Source of the DNA: Chitinophagaceae bacterium
Lineage (GTDB): Bacteria; Bacteroidota; Bacteroidia; Chitinophagales; Chitinophagaceae
Reading direction: 5' to 3'
NCBI GenBank assembly: GCA_903642275.1
Contig: CAHJWK010000004.1
Location: forward strand, 22,528 to 86,527
Length of the DNA: 64,000 nucleotides
Shown piece by piece: positions 18,680-26,610 of this stretch (position 1 is the first letter of the stretch; each line of letters begins with the position of its first letter). The position numbers and the translations under genes are program-made. Under the pieces are notes generated by a model. The model did not search any database. It saw only the letters and a list, made by a program, of their open reading frames with translations, and was not told the DNA's origin.

Positions 18680-19315
18680 TTAGCTCACCACAAGTTCGCC
18701 CGTATAGAAACTGTTGGATGCATCTTCGCCATCTACTGTAATGAAGGCAATCCAGGTTTCAATTGTTTGCCCTGCAAAAGGGCTAACGTCAAGTGTTGCT
18801 GAGCCTGAGTTGCGTGTGCCGTCACTGTTAGTAGAAATTGCCTGATTTAAACCGGGGCAAAAAGCAACCAGCACTGCCTGATCCAACGGGTTGGTTCCGA
18901 GTACCTGGCTGTTATCTTTCCAGGTAAAATAAACCTGCCCACCCGTTACTGTAGCTGCCGGCGCAGTTGCGTTAGGCAAGTCTCCACGGCTTACCAGCGC
19001 TTTTGTATAATCAATAACATAATCAGGAGCTTTGCCTGTTACCGCGTTATTGTAATTGTACGAAACGGCTGCGTTGTTTTGAGACATTCTTACCGCATAC
19101 TTTTTAAAAGTAAGCTGAATGATTGGCGTTAAGGCATTTACGAAGTTAATAACGATTGAAAACCTTAACTGATGATCGATCTGATCTGCTGTTGATGTGC
19201 GTTTTTTAACCAGCGGCTGGCTACGCATATACGCTACATTTTTCCAAGAACTGCCAACTACGGGACCTACGGTGCCTGATACGGGACCGAGCATCCCTTT
19301 ACTAAATCTACCCAT
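18680..19315 (-). CDS. DUF6266 family protein, left paralogue
   Basis: 211 aa. The N-terminus MGRFSKGMLGPVSGTVGPVV then SSWKNVAYMRS is the hallmark of DUF6266 proteins of Bacteroidota. Middle and C-terminus are beta-rich, with VYFTWKDNS and ETWIAFITVDGEDASNSFYTG. No signal peptide and no catalytic motif seen; function unknown. The paralogue at 27893-28528 has exactly the same length and the same blocks (QLRFS, LTFKKYAV, PDYVI, ALVSRG). It is the distal gene of a cassette with the HTH gene at 19706-19975 and has its own terminator. Confidence 0.88.
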   Translation of the reverse strand: MGRFSKGMLGPVSGTVGPVVGSSWKNVAYMRSQPLVKKRTSTADQIDHQLRFSIVINFVNALTPIIQLTFKKYAVRMSQNNAAVSYNYNNAVTGKAPDYVIDYTKALVSRGDLPNATAPAATVTGGQVYFTWKDNSQVLGTNPLDQAVLVAFCPGLNQAISTNSDGTRNSGSATLDVSPFAGQTIETWIAFITVDGEDASNSFYTGELVVS

Positions 19316-19599
19316 TGGTTTTTTAATTTAAATGATAAGATATTGTTAGTGCAAGTGCCACGTGCAAACCGGTATTACATTAAGCATATTGCACAACGAA
19401 TGTATTTATGCTTTACTATTGAAAAATGAAGTGTGTTGCAGATTGCACGTTATTGCACAAGATTGCATGTAATTGCATTAATTATTATGATGATAGTTTT
19501 ACTTATGCTATTAAAAAGCTTTGTTTTGTTTGGAGAAATGGACCTGACCTGTAAACCAATAGCTGATGTATGGCTGGTGTATGCGAAGTGTATGCAAAA

Positions 19600-19660
19600 C
19601 CTATATACAACCTATACAAAACCTATATAACTCCTATATGCAGCCTATATAAAACCTATA
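19600..19660 (-). repeat. Direct-repeat array, exact 11-bp period (CCTATA x6)
   Basis: CCTATA on the + strand starts at 19600, 19611, 19622, 19633, 19644 and 19655: six units at exactly 11 bp. Read in the direction of the HTH and DUF6266 genes each unit is close to TATATAGGTTT, so TAGG recurs once per 11 bp. The array lies between the HTH stop and the DUF6266 start, about 285-345 bp upstream of the latter. The right-hand cassette has an array of the same period in the same place. It may be an iteron-like binding site. Confidence 0.85.
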
Positions 19661-19705
19661 GAAAGATGGCTGTTAGCTATCAGCTGTTGGCTTAATACAA
19701 TGTTT

Positions 19706-19975
19706 TTAGTAATGCAGGGTTTGCTCTAATATCTGGAGAATGCCGGGCAGGTAATAGAAAATTCTTTTGTCGAGCATGGAAAAAGGGAATATGCCCCTAT
19801 CATGATAATATTGCATAGTACGTAAGGAGAAACCAAAAGCCTGCATAACCGTTTGCCGGTTTACCCAATCTCCCGGTTTGGTGTTGATGGCTTTTATAGT
19901 AATTGATTTTTTAGCAGCTTTGGTAAGCCTGTGCCTTACAAACGGTTTCTGCGTTTGTTTTTTTGAATTGCGCAT
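19706..19975 (-). CDS. Helix-turn-helix DNA-binding protein, left paralogue
   Basis: 89 aa from the ATG at 19975 (MRNSKKQTQK). The frame is open 26 codons further upstream, but starting here gives the same length as its paralogue at 27029-27298. The N-terminus is basic. About residues 25-85 form a MerR/excisionase-like winged HTH (DWVNRQTVMQAFGFSLRTMQ, then YYHDRGIFPF) ending YYLPGILQILEQ. The YYLPGIL-ILEQ ending and the NT-DWV-GF-T core are shared with the right paralogue. It likely binds DNA; the 11-bp array just downstream is an obvious candidate target, but that is inference. Confidence 0.75.
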   Translation of the reverse strand: MRNSKKQTQKPFVRHRLTKAAKKSITIKAINTKPGDWVNRQTVMQAFGFSLRTMQYYHDRGIFPFSMLDKRIFYYLPGILQILEQTLHY

Positions 19976-20154
19976 ATGACAAGGATATTGGTTACAAAAA
20001 AGGAGTTGCAATTTATTAAATCCTGTTTTTATACCAGATATGTGAAAAGACATAAAAATATCCTCTGAGGACGGTGTGGTATGAGGCTTTAATTATTTAT
20101 ATATTTTTTATTTCGAACATGTTTGCTTTTAAATGTGTTAATTAATGCTTTTAT

Positions 20155-20290
20155 TATATACTTTTTCTCTTGAAAGAAAAAGTAACAAAAAATTCAAGGA
20201 CAAATGATAAGCAACACATTTATCTCGTTGAATTTTTATTTTAATTGTCTCGATGAATGCTTCGCGTTTGTCCGTTCGCCCTGATTTAGC
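20155..20290. repeat. Bacteroidota-type dispersed intergenic element
   Basis: Sequence beginning TATACTTTTTCTCTTGAAAG, then AAAAAGTAACAAAAAATTCAAGG and GTCTCGATGAATGCTTCGCG, resembles a repeat seen in many Bacteroidota genomes (TTTTTCTTGATGAAAAAG-type). Only one copy is visible here, so the call rests on recollection of the element. The rest of the 19976-20536 gap holds vsr fragment F and AT-rich sequence. Confidence 0.35.
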
Positions 20291-20425
20291 TTTAATACTA
20301 TTGCTCTTTCAACTTTGTTGCAATGATGCCTAATCAATGTTTTTACAACGTATTAAGAAGCAAGTATTTGTATTGCCAGTGCACGGGACGCTAATTGTTT
20401 TAAGTTGTGTATTTAACTTGCGATA

Positions 20426-20524
20426 ATGGCAGATGTACACAGCAAAGAAGTGAGAAGTTATAACATGAGCCGCATTAAAGGCAAGAATACAAAGCCGGAA
20501 ATACTGATGCGGAAGCTTGTTTAA
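20426..20524 (+). pseudogene. vsr: vsr 5'-end fragment, copy F (best preserved)
   Basis: ATG to stop gives 32 residues, MADVHSKEVRSYNMSRIKGK then NTKPEILMRKLV, nearly a textbook Vsr N-terminus, terminated where a real Vsr would continue into its catalytic domain. Convergent with, and only 12 bp from, the stop of the TdeIII-like restriction enzyme gene. Vsr normally accompanies cytosine-5 methyltransferases, whereas the methyltransferase here has an SPPY motif of amino-methyltransferases. It is therefore more likely a relic of a previous system than a partner of this one. Confidence 0.8.
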
Positions 20525-20536
20525 AACTTAAAAGAA

Positions 20537-21319
20537 TTATTTAAAATTAAACTTAGCAAAGTACTCATCTATTTCAGAATGAAGTTCTATTCCAACTTTT
20601 TCAAAAGCATCTAAAAGCTGCTGGTATGTTCCTTCGCCACCTAGAAAATCCCAAAATTCTTCACCTACTTTTAATTCATTAGGTAAATCCAACATCCCTC
20701 TCATTGTCCAGCGATTGTATGGTTGTGGATAATAAGGATTATAAGGAATAGCAATAAGTGTTTGTATATTTAAGGTGGGATCTTCAGCAAGTCCCGCAGC
20801 AATCCATTCTAATAATGTTCTTTTAAATTCTTTAAAACCACCGGCATTCGGCTTTGCAGTTTTTAAGTCAAAAAGAATAACATCTCCATTACTTCTAACC
20901 AACTTTACATCAACTTTAGTAAGTCTAACTGCTCGCATTTGTCCTTTCTGACAAACCGCTCTTATCGCTTCTATTTCATATATTTTATTCGGATTAATTG
21001 TAGCAGTTGTTAAGCCAGTCATAATATGTTCTATAACCAAAAATGCTTCTGAACTCATTTGCAAACCAGCTACCTGTTGAGACGATGCACTTTCAAAATT
21101 ATCCATTGCAATTGCTTTGGCTACAGGCTCAAAAATACTTGTACCAAAATTTGTATTAAGGGAATGAATAAATGAAAACAAAGCCATTCTATCCCTGCCC
21201 AAGAGCCTTGTATGAAAAGGCATTGCAGCGGGTTCAGGTTTATAATTTAGAAACTTATTCCGTAAACTATTTCTTAAAACAGTTTCGACGTTTTGTATTT
21301 GTACTGGAGTAAGTGCCAC
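20537..21319 (-). CDS. TdeIII-like type II restriction endonuclease
   Basis: 260 aa. The N-terminal half (VLRNSLRNKFLNYKPE, then MPFHTRLLGRDRMALFSFIH and TSIFEPVAKAIA) looks like the TdeIII family of type II enzymes; TdeIII itself is reported to recognise GGNCC. The nuclease core is visible as VDVKLVRSNG...ILFDLKTAK, with Asp151 and Lys153 forming the DxK half of a PD-(D/E)xK site. Last gene of a four-gene minus-strand operon, 15 bp after the Mrr-like gene. AT-rich relative to flanking genes, suggesting acquisition. Family assignment is from memory of motifs; recognition sequence not verified. Confidence 0.72.
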   Translation of the reverse strand: MALTPVQIQNVETVLRNSLRNKFLNYKPEPAAMPFHTRLLGRDRMALFSFIHSLNTNFGTSIFEPVAKAIAMDNFESASSQQVAGLQMSSEAFLVIEHIMTGLTTATINPNKIYEIEAIRAVCQKGQMRAVRLTKVDVKLVRSNGDVILFDLKTAKPNAGGFKEFKRTLLEWIAAGLAEDPTLNIQTLIAIPYNPYYPQPYNRWTMRGMLDLPNELKVGEEFWDFLGGEGTYQQLLDAFEKVGIELHSEIDEYFAKFNFK

Positions 21320-21334
21320 TATATTTATGTAAGT

Positions 21335-22084
21335 TTATACGATTTCAACAAAATTTATATCATTTTTCAGGTTTGTTAAATTTAATTCTCCAGAAGGGTA
21401 TATCCAATCAATTTTTTTTTGAATTATCCCTTGAGCACATAAGCAACAAATATCTATAATATCTAAATAAATAATATCAGTGCTTCTACAAAGTCTTATA
21501 GATTCCTCACTATAAAAATAACTTGCCATAAAATACACATGAATATGAGAAAAAGTATTAAGTAAAAATCTTGTATACTTAGGATTAACTGTACTAAATT
21601 CTTTTCTTGAAAATAATATTACTGAGCCTGCTAATTGCCTTATCTCTCCTGTGCCCACTAAATTATTTTCAAAATGCTTACATTGTCCGAGAATACAATG
21701 TTTGATGTCAATATTTAATTTATCAAAATTTGATTGTGCAATAAAATCAATTCCTTGATCGTGGGAAACTTTTGTACCATAAAAATTTTCATACCCTAAA
21801 CAACTGCAAACAACAGCTGAAAGTTTTTCAAATTCACTAGGAGACAATTTAATTATTTGGTCTAGCAACAAGTGTAAAAAAGAATGCTTTTTAATAAATA
21901 AGGCATTTGCATTATCTATTTCAAATATTAATTCTTTGTATTTCGTTGAGTATTTTTCTAAAAATGAAGATATATCATTGACATCTATCCCATTAGTTAC
22001 TTCATCATAATCGAAAAAATTAATACTATTTGTGGGATTAAGAAAAAGCTTGATTGATAGATTTCGTGTTACAGCGAGATTCAT
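21335..22084 (-). CDS. Mrr-like restriction endonuclease-fold protein
   Basis: 249 aa. A central domain (about residues 80-190) has the Mrr/RecB-type nuclease pattern: LSPSEFEKLSAVVCSCLGYE, then GIDFIAQ with Asp113, then GQCKHF with Gln134 and Lys136 (D...QxK), then GTGEIRQLAGS. Mrr-type domains cut DNA, often modified DNA. About 80 N-terminal residues are of unknown type. Its start overlaps the ParB-like stop by 4 bases (ATGA), so the two are translationally coupled and probably work together. No typical type II R-M system includes this gene. Confidence 0.72.
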   Translation of the reverse strand: MNLAVTRNLSIKLFLNPTNSINFFDYDEVTNGIDVNDISSFLEKYSTKYKELIFEIDNANALFIKKHSFLHLLLDQIIKLSPSEFEKLSAVVCSCLGYENFYGTKVSHDQGIDFIAQSNFDKLNIDIKHCILGQCKHFENNLVGTGEIRQLAGSVILFSRKEFSTVNPKYTRFLLNTFSHIHVYFMASYFYSEESIRLCRSTDIIYLDIIDICCLCAQGIIQKKIDWIYPSGELNLTNLKNDINFVEIV

Positions 22085-23169
22085 TTTTGATTGTTTTTAG
22101 ACAAAAATTCATTCATAAGATCTTTTATTACTTGCATTGAATTTTTATCCTCCTTGGTATAACTTAATATATTACCGATGGGAATATTCACAAGAGTTTT
22201 TTCTATATTTTTAATAATCTTAGAAAACTGCCTTTGCGTATAAGCATAATTTTGACTCAGAGTTTCATTAAAATTACGTGTCCTTTCCATGTATTCTAAT
22301 GTCTCCTCATCATCTATAATATTTTCTAACTCTCTTACTTCCTTATGATTCAAAATGATTGGATCAATAATTTCAGATTCATTAGATTCATCATCGGTTT
22401 CAATCAGTGGGGTTATCCAAGAAAAAAATCTTTTTTTATTATCTGAATTTTTGAAACTAAAAGTATTCTCATCCCAGCCTATCCATTTTTTTAACTTTGG
22501 CTTTGTTGTTAATTCAATAAACATTTGTAGTTTTTGATAAGGATCAAACCTATCTCCATAGTTTTCAGATTTTATCTCCTCTAAAAACTCTTGAATCGCC
22601 AAATATCCTCGAATTTGTTGCTCAACGGAGCTCTTATTTAAGCCAATTTTTTTAGCAATGTCAATTTCTTTCTCTCCTTGATTTTTTAATTCGTATAATA
22701 GTTTTGATTGATTGTATGTGTCCCATTTTTTATTTCCACTTACATGCTTTAACCCCATTAGTATCAAATAATCCTTATCATTTAGATAAATATATAAGAC
22801 AACTTCAATAGGGCTATCAAGGAAAGATGGATCAAGAATACCAATATCGTATCCCTTATCTTTTTGCTCTTTTAATACTTTTAAAGCAGCGAGCCTTCTA
22901 TTGCCTTCAATGACCAAATAATTTTCACTATTTTCATACCTTTTAACAAGAATATTATCTACTTTTAAAAATCCATTTATTTTAATACTTTCTATCAGAT
23001 CATTTATTTTGAAATTATTTTCCCCTGCAATAAAATATGTTGTTCTTTTTTGAATACCAGGTTTTAAAATACTTTTTTCATCAATGATGTTCCAATCAGG
23101 ATTGCTTCTTAATCTATAATTATTTGGGTCAAGAAATAAATTCTCTAGTCTTACTTTTATTGCCTCCAT
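22081..23169 (-). CDS. ParB/Srx-fold protein in R-M operon
   Basis: 362 aa. The N-terminal domain (about 1-140) has the ParB-type core: IESIKINGFLKVDNILVKRY followed by LVIEGNRRLAALKVL with E88-G-N-R-R92 (GNRR box). A central region (about 150-185) has an HTH-like stretch (EIDIAKKIGLNKSSVEQQIR). The C-terminal half is charged and helical. ParB-fold proteins bind CTP or act as nucleases or ATPases in several defence systems (for example DUF262 and Ssp/Dnd proteins). It sits one base after the methyltransferase stop and overlaps the Mrr-like gene by 4 bases. Its role in this system is unknown. Confidence 0.75.
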   Translation of the reverse strand: MEAIKVRLENLFLDPNNYRLRSNPDWNIIDEKSILKPGIQKRTTYFIAGENNFKINDLIESIKINGFLKVDNILVKRYENSENYLVIEGNRRLAALKVLKEQKDKGYDIGILDPSFLDSPIEVVLYIYLNDKDYLILMGLKHVSGNKKWDTYNQSKLLYELKNQGEKEIDIAKKIGLNKSSVEQQIRGYLAIQEFLEEIKSENYGDRFDPYQKLQMFIELTTKPKLKKWIGWDENTFSFKNSDNKKRFFSWITPLIETDDESNESEIIDPIILNHKEVRELENIIDDEETLEYMERTRNFNETLSQNYAYTQRQFSKIIKNIEKTLVNIPIGNILSYTKEDKNSMQVIKDLMNEFLSKNNQK

Positions 23170-23170
23170 A

Positions 23171-24769
23171 TTATTGAGTCTTTAAATGAAATATTATTTC
23201 AGAATAAGCACTTTTATCTTTTTCTGTCCTATTTAAAACAGGTCTTTTAAATTGATTTACGATTTGCATTCCTGCATTTTCAGCAATGGTTGGATACATA
23301 TTGTATTTATCATTTGCGACTAAGAAAACATCATAATCTTTCACAAAGAATTGCTTGCAATTTTTTAATACATCACTTATGCCTTTTATGTAACTATTTT
23401 TTGCTTCTTTGCCTTGACCTTTAAAAAGCGGACCAATTTCTAGTTCATCTTTTCGTTCAAAGCCAAACAGATCGTAAGCATACGCATGTTGTTCGTGATA
23501 ATCAATTAAACCAACATAAGGAGGCGAAGAGAATATGCCTTTTATTTTTTCCTTTTTCACTACATCAGCAAAAGATGAACTGTTTTGTTCAAGTTCTTTA
23601 AAAATATCAATATGTCTGCTATCACCTGTTAAGCAGTATTGGAAGGTATCTGTTCGTGATTTATCAAATTGAGCTAAGCGTTTAATTGTGTCTTTGGAAT
23701 ATGTTTCCCACCATTTTAAAATGGAAAATAAAGGCTTGCATATTTTACCATGCTTAGAGCAATAATAAGTTGTAGTTATGGGTTCATCAACAAGTGTTGC
23801 AAGATCAGCGTGTGTAGTAGCACGACAGGAGCGAATAGCACGACTTAATATAACGCTTATAATTTTTTTTGTTTTTTGATTTGGTATTTTTTTAATCTCG
23901 TTAAAAACAAATTCAATTTCATTTCTTACATGTTGCGAATACCACTTATCTAAAAAATTATCAGATTTATCCTGTCTTAATTTAATCTTATATTCTTCAA
24001 TAAGTTTTTTATAAACTGGTAAAAATTGTTCTTCTTTTTCCTTTCCGTATTTATCTTCATTAATTAATCCCTGCTTTAAATCATATTTATATTTTGGAAC
24101 AGGAAAACACTCTGTGTTAAACTTATATAATTCACCCAGCAGTTTTTGTTCAAATTCAATTGAATGCGCATTTTCGAGAAATTTTTTTAGTTCAGTAGTT
24201 ATGCGATTAATTTCTTCTTGGACATTTAATAAGTCATACTTGATTACTTTACAATTTGCAATCAGTGTATTAAAAATAGAAACATCAATACCAATCGCAT
24301 GCATTCCTAATTCTGAAGCCTGAACCATTGTTGTTCCGCTGCCAGAGAATGGATCAAGAATTATATCTCCTTTTTTAAAATAAACTTCTTTTTTAAAATT
24401 ATCAGTGTGATTATCTAAAAAGTATTCAACAAGTTGTGGAATGAACTTTCCTTTGTATGGATGAAGCCTGTGAACATGTTTTGTAGTTTCAGATTCTTTA
24501 TATTTATCAAACGATAAAGTCCAGTTTAAATCTTCACCAAGTTTGTCTTTGTAATTTGTTTCCCTGTAACCATTATAAGATTTATAGTATTGTATTAGTT
24601 CGTCTTTTAAAATTTGAGGAGAGCCATTTTTTCCAATCTTTTTTATTCTTCCATATTGTATAAGGTAAGAGATGTTTGAGATAGTTACTATTTTGCCAAT
24701 ATGAGAAGTTGCCCATTCGCTAGCTTCTTTTATTGTGAATAATTCTTCTTTTTCAAACACTTTCATCAA
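23171..24769 (-). CDS. Site-specific DNA amino-methyltransferase (m4C or m6A)
   Basis: 532 aa. Residues about 10-65 form a MerR-like HTH (TIKEASEWATSHIGKIVTIS...GRIKKIG). AdoMet motif I is ILDPFSGSGTT with F141-T146. The catalytic motif IV is S415-P-P-Y418. SPPY favours N4-cytosine, but N6-adenine is possible. The order motif I, a ~250-residue insertion (probable target-recognition domain), then motif IV resembles alpha-type enzymes. First gene of the operon with ParB-like, Mrr-like and TdeIII-like genes, so it is probably the protective methyltransferase of this R-M system. Markedly AT-rich. Confidence 0.85.
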   Translation of the reverse strand: MMKVFEKEELFTIKEASEWATSHIGKIVTISNISYLIQYGRIKKIGKNGSPQILKDELIQYYKSYNGYRETNYKDKLGEDLNWTLSFDKYKESETTKHVHRLHPYKGKFIPQLVEYFLDNHTDNFKKEVYFKKGDIILDPFSGSGTTMVQASELGMHAIGIDVSIFNTLIANCKVIKYDLLNVQEEINRITTELKKFLENAHSIEFEQKLLGELYKFNTECFPVPKYKYDLKQGLINEDKYGKEKEEQFLPVYKKLIEEYKIKLRQDKSDNFLDKWYSQHVRNEIEFVFNEIKKIPNQKTKKIISVILSRAIRSCRATTHADLATLVDEPITTTYYCSKHGKICKPLFSILKWWETYSKDTIKRLAQFDKSRTDTFQYCLTGDSRHIDIFKELEQNSSSFADVVKKEKIKGIFSSPPYVGLIDYHEQHAYAYDLFGFERKDELEIGPLFKGQGKEAKNSYIKGISDVLKNCKQFFVKDYDVFLVANDKYNMYPTIAENAGMQIVNQFKRPVLNRTEKDKSAYSEIIFHLKTQ

Positions 24770-25051
24770 TTTTTAATAAAACAAATTTAATATAGATGAA
24801 ATGCACAAAATTGTTATCATTGTTTTTTTAAATTTCATCATTATTTTTTAATCAAATGCTTTTGTTTTCGGTTAATATTGGCTAAAATACTTTTAGCAGT
24901 TGATTTCTTAGTTATGGTAATAGTTGTAGGTGGATTTGTTTTCAATAATGCTTTCATAAAATAATTCTTTAGTTAAAATTAAAATTAGAAAAAAGTTTTA
25001 ATTCGTTGTCTTTGTAAAACACATCTTCTACACAACACATAAAAACCAAAA

Positions 25052-25071
25052 CAGCACCCTTTTAAGTGCTG
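25052..25071 (-). terminator. Minus-strand terminator-like hairpin
   Basis: CAGCAC / GTGCTG stem with an 8-base loop, followed on the minus strand by TTTTGGTTTTTATG. It lies downstream of the small pseudogene copy, suggesting the decayed unit once had its own transcript. Confidence 0.5.
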
Positions 25072-25085
25072 CTGTCTCAACCAAC

Positions 25086-25115
25086 GGTTTGCTTCACTGC
25101 GTTCGCAATAACGTT
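25086..25115 (-). repeat. dispersed repeat R, inverted partial copy
   Basis: Reads AACGTTATTGCGAACGCAGT followed by GAAGCAAACC on the minus strand, matching the right half of repeat R. Confidence 0.55.
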
Positions 25116-25265
25116 GATCACTTTCTGTCGTAGCATGGTTTTCATCGCATAGCCTTGTGCGTTGTTTGAGACCCTGCGTTTCATAATCAATTTAACACAA
25201 CTAACAGCACCTGCATAAACATTACTGCGGCATTTCAACTTCGCCGCATCTAATAAATAACTATT

Positions 25266-25512
25266 TAATTTGGTTATTAAACACCGCATTATCAACTTCC
25301 ATGGCTAATCTAACAATATGGCGGGAAAGTATATCTTCAATATCAAGGAAACCCTTGCTTTCCATGGTAAGCAGGTCATCAGCATAAATCTCCGTTATTA
25401 GTTTTAAGCCCGCTCATTAAGTACATTAATAAGTTTCTTCATATCCTCCTGCGATTGTTCGGCCAGTTTCTTGGCAATATTCAGGCCACGTAATATTTTT
25501 TCCGCTATCCAA
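25266..25512 (-). pseudogene. Pseudogene copy of the 83-aa small gene
   Basis: Nearly co-linear with the intact gene at 26611-26862 and in the same orientation, by eye about 85-90% identical. One base is missing (TTTTAAGCCCG at about 25404 versus TTTTAAAGCCCG), which breaks the frame, and the start codon is lost (CCGCTATCCA where the intact copy has GCAGACAT). With the intact copy it brackets the GH5 gene as a direct repeat. Confidence 0.85.
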
Positions 25513-25669
25513 TTGGATTAACGGCAACGCCTAAGCGCAAAAAGAAAGTTGACACCTGCAAATATTTTGGTGAGCCTGTTTATATCTTCCGTTAAAGGAA
25601 GGTATAAATATGTCAAAGACACAGGAGCTATCTAAATCCATAATTCCCTAACTTACCTTTATAACAGGT

Positions 25670-26596
25670 ATGGAAAATAATTCAACAATGGCACAACCGG
25701 TTGTTATACATGGGCAATTGCATGTGGAGGGTATTCAGTTAAAAGATAAGAATAATGATGCAGTCGTTTTGCGGGGAATGAGCTTTGGCTGGCATAACTG
25801 GTGGCCACGTTTTTATAATGCGGATGTAGTAAAATGGCTTCGTGAAGATTGGGATTGCTCTGTTGTAAGAGCGGCCATGGGCGTAGAGCCGGAGGGCGCA
25901 TACCTTGACAAACCAGAGTGGTCTGTAGAAAAAATTAAAGCCGTAATAAATGGTGCCTTACGGGAAGGCATATACGTAATTATTGACTGGCACTGTCATA
26001 ACATAAGACTGGAAGAAGCCAAAAAGTTTTTTACAGAAATGGCAAAAGCGTATGGCAAGTACCCGAATGTGATCTATGAAATTTTTAATGAGCCTGAGCA
26101 TCAAACCTGGCAGGAAGTAAAAGCCTGTTCCCTTGAACTGATAAAAACCATAAGAGCTGTTGATGCAAATAATGTTATCCTTGTGGGCTGCCCGCATTGG
26201 GACCAGGATATTGATTTGGTAGCAGATGACCCCATAACCGGCTTTAGCAATATTATGTACACGATGCATTTTTATGCAGCTACGCACAGGCAACCCTTGC
26301 GGGATAAATGTGACTATGCACTTGGTAAAAAGATTCCCATTTTTATTTCAGAATCTGCAGGTATGGAAGCTACAGGCGATGGCCCGGTAGATGATGCCGA
26401 ATGGAACAGGTGGATAACCTGGGCTGAGGCAAACAAGATAAGCTGGTTAACCTGGTCTGTTGCTGATAAGGACGAAACCTGTTCTGTTGTGTTTTCTTCA
26501 GCAAATTCAAACGGGCATTGGGAGGAAAAAGATTTAAAAGAATCCGGTAAAAAAGTTAAGCAATTATTGCGGAAATATTCCGGCAGTAATAAGTAA
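25670..26596 (+). CDS. Glycoside hydrolase family 5 protein (cellulase-like)
   Basis: 308 aa, a compact GH5 catalytic domain. Visible: VLRGMSFGWHNWWPRFY, VIIDWHCHN, the acid/base Glu141 in IFNEPEH, MHFYAATHRQ, and the nucleophile Glu228 in IFISESAGMEATG, then ITWAEANKISWLTWSVADK. GH5 enzymes cleave beta-1,4-glucans or mannans by a retaining mechanism; this arrangement is like GH5_2 endoglucanases. No signal peptide is visible (MENNSTMAQPVV), odd for a polymer hydrolase. Either it acts on imported oligosaccharides, uses an unrecognised export route, or has lost its leader. Flanked by direct repeats of a small gene. Confidence 0.88.
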   Translation: MENNSTMAQPVVIHGQLHVEGIQLKDKNNDAVVLRGMSFGWHNWWPRFYNADVVKWLREDWDCSVVRAAMGVEPEGAYLDKPEWSVEKIKAVINGALREGIYVIIDWHCHNIRLEEAKKFFTEMAKAYGKYPNVIYEIFNEPEHQTWQEVKACSLELIKTIRAVDANNVILVGCPHWDQDIDLVADDPITGFSNIMYTMHFYAATHRQPLRDKCDYALGKKIPIFISESAGMEATGDGPVDDAEWNRWITWAEANKISWLTWSVADKDETCSVVFSSANSNGHWEEKDLKESGKKVKQLLRKYSGSNK

Positions 26597-26610
26597 AAAA
26601 TCTATTCAAT

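Larger units (their letters stand above)
24770..25669. other. 900-bp gap with repeat copies and a small-gene relic
   Basis: Contains an AT-rich leader of the R-M operon (24770-25020), a minus-strand terminator (25052-25071), an inverted copy of repeat R (25086-25115) and a pseudogene copy of the 83-aa gene (25266-25512). The remaining 25513-25669 shows nothing recognisable. A 72-codon frame at 25077-25295 is partly made of repeat R and is not credible. Confidence 0.6.

Noticed and set aside
19600..19660. CRISPR-like array
   Set aside because: Unit is 11 bp with no spacers of 30 bp and no cas genes; it is a tandem direct repeat.
24842..24958. Small ORF upstream of the methyltransferase beginning MKALLKTNPP
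   Set aside because: Frame stops after 21 codons; a continuation exists only after a frameshift, so there is no support for a gene.
25077..25295. Open frame of 72 codons as a gene
   Set aside because: Its C-terminal part is the inverted repeat R translated, and the rest overlaps the pseudogene copy region.
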